A DNA stretch of 64,000 bases from Dactylonectria macrodidyma. Lineage: Eukaryota; Ascomycota; Sordariomycetes; Hypocreales; Nectriaceae. Every line of letters begins with the position of its first letter. The first letter of the stretch is position 1. Where the stretch lies: contig JAGMUV010000002.1 of assembly GCA_020744425.1 (NCBI GenBank), positions 4,322,501 to 4,386,500 on the forward strand, read 5' to 3'. The position numbers and the translations under genes were made by a program. This document shows, one piece after another, positions 52,378-62,509 of this stretch. The notes beneath the pieces were generated by a model. That model searched no databases. It saw nothing but the letters and a program-made list of their open reading frames with translations, and was not told the origin of the DNA.

Positions 52378-55116
52378 TCACTGTAGCCGCTCTCCGCCAG
52401 TCGTTCGCGTTGCAGTATATCCACCTGGTCTCATCCTCCGCCATGTATAGCCCATGAAGGCGGTCCTCTTCCTGATATCCATCACGTCGTCCTTGATATC
52501 CTGGTCTCGCAACAAAATATCTCTTGGCCGTTTGCGGTCCTTCTGGCCATACAGCCTGACAAAGTGCTTGAGCATTTCCTTCTCTTCCAACCGCAGCTCT
52601 CGTGATTCTTGGATCTGGCGGTCCATCTTACGTAACTTTGTTGAGTCGAATGGCGACTCAATGAGTTTAATCGCATGACTCTGCACCCGCGGCTCAAAGT
52701 CGCGTAACACTTGCCGCACGTCGTCAGGGGTCAAAACAACTCCCACTGGCGATGACTCTGACCAATCGTCGATAAGATCTGATTCATCGAAGTAATGGGT
52801 ATCGTCGACGCTATGGATGTGTGGGATGAATGGAGGGGTTATTGACTGCAGGCGATCCCAGGGCACATTCTTGAACCAACGGTGCGACTTGATGTCCTCC
52901 GCATCATCCGGGAAAACGTGACGTCCAAAGAAATCTCTGAAGCGGGAACTGTCAGCATGGCCACGATCCTTCATATAGTATCTCTTCGAGCAGAGTCGGT
53001 GTTGATCATCTTGCATCAGGCGATATATCAAGTCCTTGCATTTGTCGCTGACAAAGGGTTGTGTAGGAAACCCGAAGTGGCTTTTGTAATGCTATCAGTG
53101 CGTGAGCATTTATCGAGCAGTTCGTCTTTGGTCATGAAGTAGGCGGGACTCACCTGAATATTTAGCTTGGTTTGCTTTCGTCCATCATCTGACAGAAAAG
53201 GCGTGTGTCCGTATAGGCACTCGAACAGAATGATGCCGATACTCTACTAATCGCATCTGCCGTCGTATTTTTGCCCCAAGACTACTTCGGGGGCCATGTA
53301 CTGGCTAGTGCCGACAACTGAATTTGCTGCCGTGCGATTTCCATGCTGGTTTCTCCAGCTTATCAGGCTCTCAAGATCTTCGCCGGCGTCGATTGGAAAC
53401 TTCCCATGCCTCTCGAGGCCCTCGACCAGAGATTTGTACCATTCAAACTGCGTGAGAATGCTGCGATTATTCTTTTGGTCAACTTCGTCTCCATTGACCT
53501 TGATCCCGAGTTTGCGGACCAACGAGTATCGATGAGAGTTGAAGTATGAGGCGTCATGGGACCAGTGTCCATCAAATGCGAGTCCAAAATCGGAGATCTT
53601 GAGGTGCCCAGATGCGGAGATGAGAAAGTTGTCCGGTTTGATATCTCGGTGAATGAACTTGAGACGATGAGCTTCCTCGACAGCCAAGATCATCTCTGCG
53701 ATGTAAAAACGCGCGACGGACTCATTAAGAATATTTTCTCGGATCAGCAGCCCCAAGAAGTCGCCGCCTGGCATGTATTCCATCACCAAGTAGAGGTTAT
53801 CGATGTCCTGAAAGCTACATATCAAAGGAACAACCCTGAGTAGTATCGTTAGCACCCTATTCGTCGAGCTTTTTGCCGGGCTAATAGGTGCACTCACCAA
53901 TTCGATCCCTCGGAGGAGACAAGGAAGTCTCTTTCAGCCCTCAAATGGCCCTCCTGGCAGCTGCGCAACATTTCTGACTTTCGGATCACTTTCATAGCAT
54001 ATACTTGCTTCGTGAGAGCATGCCCCGAGGCGTGCCTTTCTTGAACCAACCGTACAACCCCAAAGCTTCCCTTTCCCAAGACCTGGAGGGGCTCGTAATT
54101 GTCAGGGTACCGGTGAGCCGGCGTTTCCACCCCGAGGGTAGGACTTTGCGACTTCATCACCCGTATTTCTCTCAAGTGCCATGTCTCTTGGTTGTTGAAG
54201 GACTCTCGGATAGCCTGTTTCTGCTCCAGGGTAAGATGCGGGCTGTAGAAGAGCTGAGACTCCAAGTACCGGCGTCGTACTCCTCGCATGTCAGGACCGT
54301 GGAACACCCTGCTGTAGGTTGTCTCCAGGTAAATCTTAGCGGCGGCGGCTCTCTCCACAGTCGCAACTGTGGGTTGGATCTGATATATGCCTAGCTCTTG
54401 AATGGTGTTGAGTGTTCCTCCTTCTGGGCTTGAGCGTGTCCAGGGATTTCGTCTGCTGTGTCGCCTGTTTGTCGTAGGTTTGGCGGGGCACGAGAATCGC
54501 GAGTCTACTGACGTCTTTCTTGTTGACTGATAGGTCCCTAAGGACGTCTGCCCCATGTCCTTGGAAGACTGCAAGGTGTCCAAGTCGCTAGATGATGGTG
54601 TTTGAACCCTGGCGAGAGCTTGGAGCGAACCTCGGCTCTTCAAGGGATGTGGGTGAAGAACAACCGTGGTATTTGAAGCGAGGCCCGTTTGTTTAAGACG
54701 CAGGTTTTGTACGAAATCCTTTGGAATCATGCTTTTGACGTGAGATGCTTGGGGAAGAGTGTGTTCATCTTCGTTCATCGCGACGCTCTTGCCATGCCTA
54801 GGCTTGAAAATGATATCTCTAGGAGTCCATTTAGCGACCACGGACTCTCGAGAACCTATCGATTGTCAATTAGGGGCTCGCTGCTGTGTGAGAAATCCCT
54901 ACTGCCATTGCTGCTTCTCCCAATCGCCTTGATCGCTCCACGGATGTCGGACCAGACCTTAGAACTAGTGTGACGAAGCCTCAGCCCCTGACGGTCGCTA
55001 ACGGGGCTCGGAGAGTGAGGAAATGGCAAAGAAAAGTCAACAGTAGAATCCTTTGGCTCAAACGATAACGTGTGGATCAGTGGGTGGCTGCCTTTACTGT
55101 GAAGTATTGGAGCCAT
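52378..55116 (-). CDS. PUK1: NDR-class AGC kinase, PUK1-like, with two in-frame TAG codons (probable A-to-I editing target)
   Basis: Four minus-strand exons (55116-54903, 54855-53898, 53835-53154, 53091-52378) form one frame of 856 codons, counting the final stop and two internal TAGs at codons 587-588. Upstream lie the NDR/Mob-binding helix region (ERAAAAKIYLETTYSRVF, RRRYLESQL), the glycine loop GKGSFGVV, catalytic Lys in YAMKVIRK, HRDIKPDN, DFGLAFDG, a long NDR activation-segment insert and YMAPEVV. After GRCD come TAG TAG, then SIGIILFECLYG; AGC kinases have Trp-Trp there. Downstream sequence is intact, including YFDESD and the hydrophobic motif FMGYTW. Fusarium graminearum PUK1 is known for tandem UAGs in its kinase domain that are edited to UGG in perithecia, and this gene matches that design. 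Unedited mRNA would yield a 586-residue truncated kinase. Confidence 0.85.
53232..53257 (-). promoter_or_regulatory. Predicted hairpin presenting UAGUAG in its loop (RNA-editing site)
   Basis: In the mRNA sense, GAUGC (53257-53253) pairs with GCAUC (53236-53232). GAU (53252-53250) then pairs with AUC (53240-53238), with one bulged G at 53237. The 9-nt loop is UAGUAGAGU. Both candidate adenosines (53248 and 53245) are unpaired, each preceded by U and followed by G, the context preferred by fungal A-to-I editing. Confidence 0.7.
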
Positions 55117-56017
55117 GGTAGTGTTCCAGGGTAACCACCCTAGAAATCGACTGCTAGTAGCGATAATGAAGTAAATTAGGAGCAATCAAGTCTCCGGTAT
55201 AGAAAAGAATGAAACCAATGGAGTGGGGACCGCGGGATTGCGACTTCGGGTAGCGCAGACAATCAATGATGGTGGAAATGTGGGAAAGCTGAGAGTTGTT
55301 GAGCGAGGCCACGAGTGAGGATAGTTAGGAGGCACGCAAGACGCGACTAGCTTTCCTACAGTAGGCCTCGTGAATAGGAAAGAGCAAACAGGAATAGTCA
55401 GGTACGACGATGTAAGCAGTAACACGCCAATCTGCAACTCTGCATCCGACGGGTACCTTACCTGGGTAGGTACCTAGGGGATACCTGAGGTATTTGTGTA
55501 TAGTAGGTTAGGTACCTTTAAGTAGCTTGGGCCTAGGTAGGTAGGTACGTAACCATCTTCGTGCTGCGACGTCGTCTATAGCGAAACAATCTCACAACCA
55601 GTTCATCTGATTAACATAACAAGTCTTTATTGGCAAATCCCTATTACCTACAACCAACAATAATCAACTATCATTGCATTTGTCGAGGGACATCCTACGG
55701 CTTCAAAGAGAAAATCCTTTTCGTAAGACGCCGTTCATGCAACGCAGGTCCTCGCCCCATCATCCCTGCTCTATCCGACCGCGACACGATGTTCTTTTTG
55801 GCGAACATTGGGTCTTTGCGGAAGGCACAGGTCTAAGGCTCCTCATCATCGCATATAACGTACCAAGTGAGTAGATGGAAAGAACCCCGGAACCAGAAAA
55901 TTTTCGTCACCCAGATAGCCCACTCATCCCCATCGGCGGCGGGCCATGGAAGGGTATTAGTACACGCCACCCACTCTAAGTGGCCGCTGGATCATGAATG
56001 CTTGGCATCCCCTTTGT
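55117..56017. other. Kinase promoter and FKBP downstream region
   Basis: About 900 bases with no supported gene. A cluster of GGTAGGTACC-like motifs lies at 55452-55555. The kinase start at 55116 was chosen over an in-frame ATG at 55185 because the upstream extension is hydrophobic and unlike NDR N-termini. Confidence 0.55.
55452..55555. repeat. Cluster of TAGGTAGGTACCT-like motifs
   Basis: At least five overlapping or adjacent copies of GGTACCT / CCTAGGTAGGTAGGTACG occur within 100 bases upstream of the kinase gene. The same motif occurs singly elsewhere in the intergenic DNA of the window. Confidence 0.7.
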
Positions 56018-57702
56018 TCACTTGATTTCGAGGAGCTTAACGTCAAAGGTAAGCTGGCTGTTGGCGGGGATGCCAGGCATGCCACGAGAGCCGTAGGCGA
56101 GGGAGGCAGGAATGGTCAGGCGACGCTCGCCGCCGATGGCCATGCCGACAACGCCGATGTCCCAGCCCTTGATAACCTGACCCTTGCCGACCTTGAAGGA
56201 GAAAGGCTTGCCCTTCTTGTTGGCTGCGGTGTGTTAGCATGTGGATCAATCCTTGATTTTGAGCATCGTCACTCACCATCGAATTGTTGGCCATTGGCGA
56301 GCTTGCCAATGTATCGAACGCCGACAGTGTCGCCATTCTTGGCAGTGCGGCCGTTGCCAACGGTGCGGTCATCAACGGTGACACCCTGAACAATCTTGAC
56401 ACCAGTGGTAGCCTTAGTCTGCTTGGCCTTCTCGCCAGATCCGGTGGGGCCCTGCTCGAGGTTCTTGGCGAACTGCACCTTCTTCTTGCTGTCCTCGGTG
56501 GCAACGGGCTCGCCCTTGTTGTTCTTCAGCTTCTTCTGCTGCTTCTTGGACAGTTTAGTGTCTTCCTTGGTGATTAGCTCATCAAGGCCCTCGGAAGCCT
56601 CCTCAGCAGTGCGCTTGTTCTTGCCCTTCTTGACGGGGACCAGCTTGGGGGCTTCCTCCTCGGAATCGACCTCGGTGACACGGGGGTCATCGAGACCGTC
56701 GAGCTCGTCGCTCTCATCATCGCTCTCGCCCGCACCCATGGCATACTCGAGCTCATCAGGGGAGAGGTCATAGTCGTCATTATCCTCGTCACTCTCCTCC
56801 TCATCATCATCCATGATGTAGTTGCCGGTGAGGTAGACAGTGTGAGTACCAGTGACAACAAAAAAGACCTTCTCACCGTGGTTGACAGTGATGTCGAGAG
56901 GTTGCTGGTAGTTCTGCGCAATGTGTTAGCTTTGGAGACGGGTCAAGAGTTAGGCAAGGGGAAAACTGTTCGTACCCTCTCAGTGTCGAGAGTGCAGATG
57001 ACAAAGTTCTCGAGGTCGGCACCGTCCTCGCTGTCATCATCGGAGTCATCCTCATCGTCCTCGTCGTCCTCATCATCCTCCTCCTCGGTGGCCTTGCCCT
57101 TGCCCTTGGACTTGCCGTTGGGCTTAGCATCCTCCATATCCTCGTCAGAGGACTCCTGGCTAGCCTCGATGAGCTTCTTGATGGCGGCAGCCTGTTTCTG
57201 TTTCTTGGACTTGGCAGGATCGCTGGGGCCACCGTTGGTCTCCTCGTCGTCCTCGTCGTCCTCATCATCCTCATCATCACCAGAGGCGGCGAGGAGGGCT
57301 CTCATGTATTCATCGTCGACCTCGTCGTCCTCATCATCAAGGCCGGGGAACGCGCGCTTGACCAGTCGGAGGGTGGAACGAGGGACAGAGGGGACGTTGC
57401 CCTCGGAATCGGCCTCGGGCTCCTCAGTGGGATCGACAGCAGCCATGGTGATACGGAACTGTGGTTTTCGCGATTAGCAGGCAGATGCGATAGAGACGGG
57501 TATCCATCAAGGGGAGCTGCTGACGGCCACTGGCGAGCGTCGGCGCACTCGAGACAGCGACAAGAAGTTATATAATGGGATTTGACAGCGCCAATGGGTT
57601 GGAGGAAAAACTTACTGAGGCAGGGAACTCCATCGCGGCGGGAATCAGGATCTCGCCCGGCGGGACCTCAAGGCCATAAACGGGGCCGGGAATCGCAGAC
57701 AT
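56018..57702 (-). CDS. FPR4: Nucleolar FKBP-type peptidyl-prolyl isomerase with nucleoplasmin-like domain
   Basis: Four minus-strand exons (57702-57616, 57458-56976, 56913-56277, 56223-56018) give 470 residues. The N-terminal nucleoplasmin-like domain ([26 protein letters not shown], then [17 protein letters not shown] and [10 protein letters not shown]) is interrupted by very acidic Asp/Glu runs. A Lys-rich segment ([14 protein letters not shown]) follows, and the C-terminal FKBP domain begins near residue 361 ([40 protein letters not shown]). Fpr3/Fpr4 and fission-yeast Fkbp39 with this layout act as histone chaperones and proline isomerases at nucleolar chromatin. The first intron (157 nt) is the longest in this gene. 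Confidence 0.95.
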
Positions 57703-58588
57703 TGTGGCGGTAATGGGATGAGATAGATGAATGATGTAGAAAGAGGACAGGTGTGATCGGAGAGAGGGTGATGGGGAATGCGGAAGAGAAGAAAGAGATT
57801 TATGGTGTGAGGTGAGAGATGAAGTTCACGACAGGAGAGAAAACCAAAAGAATCCAGGAAGCATCTTTACAGCTTCGAAATTTTTTTCTGGGTCCTGGGC
57901 AGCCTGCGCCAGGGCGGCCCCACTTCCAAACAGATATGACCAATGGGAGGCAGCGATAAGACCCTTATCGTGATGGGGCGAGCGCTGTCTCAGCAACCAG
58001 AGGATCTCAAAGGACGCCCCGCTGTTGTGCAGATTTTCGGAGTCTTTCCCAGGCCACGCCGCAAAGGCTGCATCAGCGCATGGCAATTCGTACTACGCAC
58101 TATTACATAGAAGCAGCGGCCCGCCTAGAGGCATCTGAAGCGAGCGGCGGCCATGACTGTACGTAGTGCCGAAACCGCTAAACTATGAAGCACGTGGGAT
58201 TCTTAACTTCCCGCCGCCATGTTATTCACATAAGTTGTTGAAACCTCATCAGTGAGGCGAGACCTGAGGCTAGACTCCGGGCAGGTTGGGTCACCCGCAA
58301 TCCAAAATTGGCTGTGCTCGATGAAAAGCCGATTTTGGCATCCTTGTCCTGGTTGATACTTTTTGAAAGCGATCTGGCCCGAATGCAAAAGTAAGAAATG
58401 GTTGCCACGGTTCTCCGTTGAATTTATAATAGCATTTAGCTCTGAGAGACGGCTACAGAGTAGGGGGCGTAATCTACAGGTAGTTATGTAAACTTGGCTT
58501 CAAGCAGCCTCACAGCCAAGCCTGTTTGTTATCAGGCAGGCTTTCTGTTGGCTCTCCCTGAGATGAGGAACATATCGATACAACAACA
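57703..58588. other. FKBP promoter and DJ-1 downstream region
   Basis: About 900 bases with no supported gene. A CCAAT box lies near 57950, about 250 bases upstream of the FKBP start. An 86-codon minus-strand frame at 57826-58086 has no recognisable features. Confidence 0.5.
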
Positions 58589-59433
58589 TCAGACGGACTT
58601 ATCCTTCGGCGTCTCCCGCTTATTATTACCAGACGACCCCACGCTGGCAAACCACCCCTTCAGAATCGTCCAAACCATACCGAACGCAAATCGGCTCGGG
58701 CTCTCGCCGTAAAACTGACCACGGTCACCAACATCCGTCAGAACCGGCCCCAGCTCGGCGATGGGTTGGGCCCAGCGTCCGCACGCCTTAGCGTAGGCTG
58801 CCATGAGGTCGTTGCCGTTGGTTATGCCGCCTGGATTGGCTGTTAGTTCGAGCTGGATACTGACAAAATGAGAAGGAAATTGAAAAACCACCCACCACTG
58901 GACCATAGGTTTCCGTCTTGAACCCAACGGTACTTTTCTCCTACTAACTTCACCCCGGGAAACTTCTTCACCAGATCATCCTGCAACCCCCTCGGCCCGC
59001 TCGCGCTCTTGCCCTCCAAGATCCCCGCCGCGCCGCAGATGTAGATGCCCGTACAGACGCTCAAGATATCAACACCAGGTGTCTTGAACTGCGCGCGGAG
59101 CCACTCGAGGCCGCCCTCCTCGAGCGAGACCTGGGGATCCGGGCCGGGAATAACGACGATATCGAGCTTTCCCGGCGCCACAGCAAGCTCCTCATAGGAG
59201 TGCGTCGCCTTGATGGTCATATTGGCCGTGAGGGGGATCTCCGGGCCCTGCTGAGGCGTCGTGATGTACGAGACGGTCACGTTCGGTGCTAGTCCGGCCA
59301 TGTGCGCCGGGAGCATGGGCAGAACGCTGAGATACTCCTTGGACATGACAGCTAGGACGTCGACGGTCGCGACATCGAGTGTCTGTGCACCCGAGGGAAT
59401 GAAGACGCCGATGTGAATGTGCTTCAAGCTCAT
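58589..59433 (-). CDS. DJ-1/PfpI family protein
   Basis: Two minus-strand exons (59433-58896, 58830-58589) give 259 residues. The glutamine-amidotransferase-like fold is visible as HIGVFIPSGAQTLDVATVDV, IVVIPGPDP and the nucleophile elbow SVCTGIYICGAAGILEGK, with the reactive Cys at 127. Related fungal proteins act as glyoxalase III, isocyanide hydratase or protein-repair enzymes. The signature does not distinguish among these, so no substrate is assigned. The protein has no signal peptide and ends in a basic, Ser/Asn-rich tail (NNKRETPKDKSV). Confidence 0.9.
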
Positions 59434-60379
59434 GGTTGGTTGTCGTGGGTTTTGCTGGCGGCCTGGTCTTAGTCGATGTTATAGCCGATTTTGGCCTGCT
59501 GGGCGTAAATCGCAAAACTTTACGCTTTTACGACTGCATAGAAGGAAATGAGTCGAAAGGGCCTGCGAAGAAAACGTGCCGCCAATTGCTGTTTAAATGA
59601 CTCCATCAGCGGGCTGTATGTCCGTGTGTCGCCGCCTGACTTTGCAACATTTCATCCGTCCGGCTCTGGAGAACACTCGGAGTCGTTTGGTGGTGCTGGA
59701 CCGGCTGGTGATACAGAATGGGCATCTTGCCCGTTTCTGATTGGCCACTACGCACTTAACATCCGAAGCCTATCGGAACTCGGACGCAATACTCACTCCA
59801 CTTCTGCCGCCATCAACGCCGTCGGTGTCCGTGACAGCTCCGATTTGATTGAGTCGCACCGTGTTTTCTCTGTAGACATTGTAGAGGCAATCTGAACTTT
59901 ATCGATGGGAGTTATCAACCATACTGTACCCTCGCATGCCTCCATGATAAGCTGCCATTTATTTGTTGGTATTAGACATTATGGGATTATGTGATTACCT
60001 GTTTCCAACCGTCGGTTCTGCCTTCAATGCAGCCACCCCAAGAGCCTCCTCTAGCTATCATTGCCCCCCGCAAAATTATTACCCTTTCCACATATAGCCC
60101 ATTGACATGTCTACAAACAAGTCTATATAGCTATCCGTGACACCATCGATGCTGATATCAATGTTATCCCTTCAACGCCGGAGGAGTCCCTGAAACTCAC
60201 AAAAAAACACAATGCTGTTAGCCATCTGGGTCGACCAGAAAAGGAATTCCATGCCATAACTAGACTGTAACTTGGTCTATTCTGCCCGTAGCAAAATCAT
60301 GCCATAGTTCCGTAGCATCAATGCATTCATATAGCGCCGTGCTCCCTCACAGCATGTCGACAGCATTCTCGACCGCTGT
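59434..60379. other. Intergenic region between DJ-1 and glycosyltransferase genes
   Basis: About 950 bases containing the DJ-1 promoter and the 3' region of the glycosyltransferase. A plus-strand frame of 115 codons (59548-59895) has no domain and is not called. Confidence 0.5.
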
Positions 60380-62509
60380 TTAGGCCATCTCATCCACTTT
60401 CAGCGCATTCGGCGCTTGTCGCCGAGTTGCCTTCTTGCTGACTGTATAGACTAGGTCTTGGTTCCAAAGCTGACAGATCAACGCCTGAGCGCTAGGAATC
60501 GTGCCATACAATGGTGCTACTAGAGGGACCATGATATAGTCTTTCCAGTTTTTGCGCAGGCTCCGTCGAGAGAAATCCATGCCGTCAGCAAGGCCGGCCT
60601 TGACCATGCACTTTTCGCGGGCAGCGACACCAACGCAATGGAAGCTTTCGTACATGACTAGATAGATGGAGATTTGAAGGAATCCCAATATCCTGATCAC
60701 GTTGCACCAGTTAAAGATCCAAGCCAGATTCTGCGGATCTTCTTTACCCTCCGCGACTTTGACGTATATCGTAGATGCAATGACCAGAATCGCCATGTGA
60801 ACTGGGAGAAAATGTGCCTCGAAAATTCTGTGCACCATGTAAAAGACGTGCTCCCAATGGGGCTCTTTGATCGTATCCTTGGTAATGTCTGAGAAGATAC
60901 CGTTTTCCCTAGGCTGATCCGCGTTGTCGCCCAACCGATTCTCAAGGATGAACAGGTCCGCACCGTTTGCGTGGGTACAGTGAAGAGGTTGATACGCCCG
61001 GGATGTATGCTTTCGCTCTAACCACATCTCGACCAGTTTCCGCATGGCAAAGCCTGTGTCGAGGGCACCCCACATGTGACGAAGGGCCTGCTTATACCGA
61101 GCATTTATATCAGCGAAAGCGCCGCGCCAACCGGAACCGCCGCCGCCAGTCACGTTGCTCTGGCTGACTGGGCAGTTGATAACTCTGCTGGTCAGATTTC
61201 CGTTGAGGGCGAAGAAACACTTGATGTACATGTGCAGATCCTCGCCAATAGCCTCACCGTCGCAATCCCAACCGCCAACACGGTCGATAAGGTCCAGAGG
61301 TAGGGAGTAGACGGAAGTAGGAGGAGCAATGCTGGAACCGGGATATAGACCAGACATGCCTGCGGCAGCCCAGACGACATCGGCAACCCGAACCAAAGCA
61401 TGAACGTTGTGCGCATTGCGATCAAATATGATAGGAGCCGAGTAGAGAGTAGTGGTTGCGGTTTCGGGATAAGACAGATGCATGTTAGTGAGAAGGGTGA
61501 AGTAATCAGCGGCAAGATGACTGTCAGCTGTAGTGTCGAGAATTGGCCTGGTAAGCAGCAAATACAGTGAGAAGAAATCCGATGAGATGCACATACCATC
61601 AATCCCGGTGATGATCACGTCTTTCCTGACTGCCATCGAGTACTTGGCGCTGAGCTTGCGAGCAGCCCAACCGATGTTGCTGCCCTTTCCGGCAGCCTCG
61701 CCGGGAATATCGGACGGGTGCATTGTGAAATCAATTGATCGAAACTTCTTGGCAAATTCTTGGATAAGACGTAGTGCCTTCGTCTCAGCCTCGATTTCTC
61801 GTTGTTCCATACCAAGATATACCTAGTGATGTCAGAAGGAGTTTAAATTAACAATGCTTATCTCCAAGGACAAACAAGAGACGGCATGGGGATTGCGTAG
61901 AGTATTGATGCAAAAGAGGCAGAGGTAACAACCTACATCGTACGAATCCTGGGCGCGTTGGTGGCAAGATAGAACCTCAAGCGTCTCCTTTAGAGTATCA
62001 TACTCCTCCTTGTAGTTTGGAATGATGATGGCATGAATAACGGCGGCTGTGGGAACGCCGTCTGTGTACGACTCGGTGTCGAGGTCACCAGCTTCGCTAG
62101 CGGTAGAAGAGGAACCGTCGTTGTAACTCGATATAAGAGTCTCTGAGCTAGACACAGAGGTGTACGAGCCACGGCGAGAGGTGAGCCTCTTGAGGTCAAG
62201 AAGAGAGTTACTGCGGGCGGAGCGTTCGAGTGTCTTGGTGAGGTTCCAGACGGTCCAGCAGGCTCGCATCGGGAACATGCAAACGAGTACGTGAATGAAG
62301 AGGCAGTAGTAGGCGAAGACGAAGGTCCAGACACCAGCACCGGTGGTGGAGGTTGACGAGTAGTATGAGCCTTGGTTGTTGGGCTGTTCATACTTGTATC
62401 GATGTTGCTGGAGTGATGATTCTTGCGAGATAACCCAGTAGCAGAGCGTGATGAGTACAATCAGGCTCAGGCCACCAGCGCGCCGCGACACCCAGTTGAA
62501 GAGAGACAT
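60380..62509 (-). CDS. Multi-pass membrane family 2-type glycosyltransferase
   Basis: Three minus-strand exons (62509-61937, 61822-61597, 61527-60380) give 648 residues. Two membrane segments lie near residues 13-27 and 59-80. A Ser-rich loop follows, then the GT2-type domain: HAIIIPNYKEEYDTL, KGSNIGWAAR, the nucleotide-sugar-binding Asp motif DADSH (formed across the second splice), GGWDCDGEAIGEDLHMY with the catalytic Glu-Asp, and a QALRHMWG motif resembling the (Q/R)xxRW acceptor site. Three or more C-terminal hydrophobic segments follow. Processive GT2 enzymes make cell-surface polysaccharides; the product here is unknown. The second intron is 69 nt with no in-frame stop, so its retention would insert 23 residues. 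Confidence 0.88.

Noticed and set aside
53232..53257. Reading the kinase at 52378-55116 as a plain pseudogene
   Set aside because: Only the two adjacent Trp codons are changed; the rest of the frame, splice sites and motifs are intact, and the design matches the edited PUK1 gene. Kept only as the alternative to be tested.
59548..59895. A 115-codon plus-strand frame upstream of the DJ-1 gene
   Set aside because: It has no domain or splice-extended partner and lies in the promoter region of the minus-strand gene.
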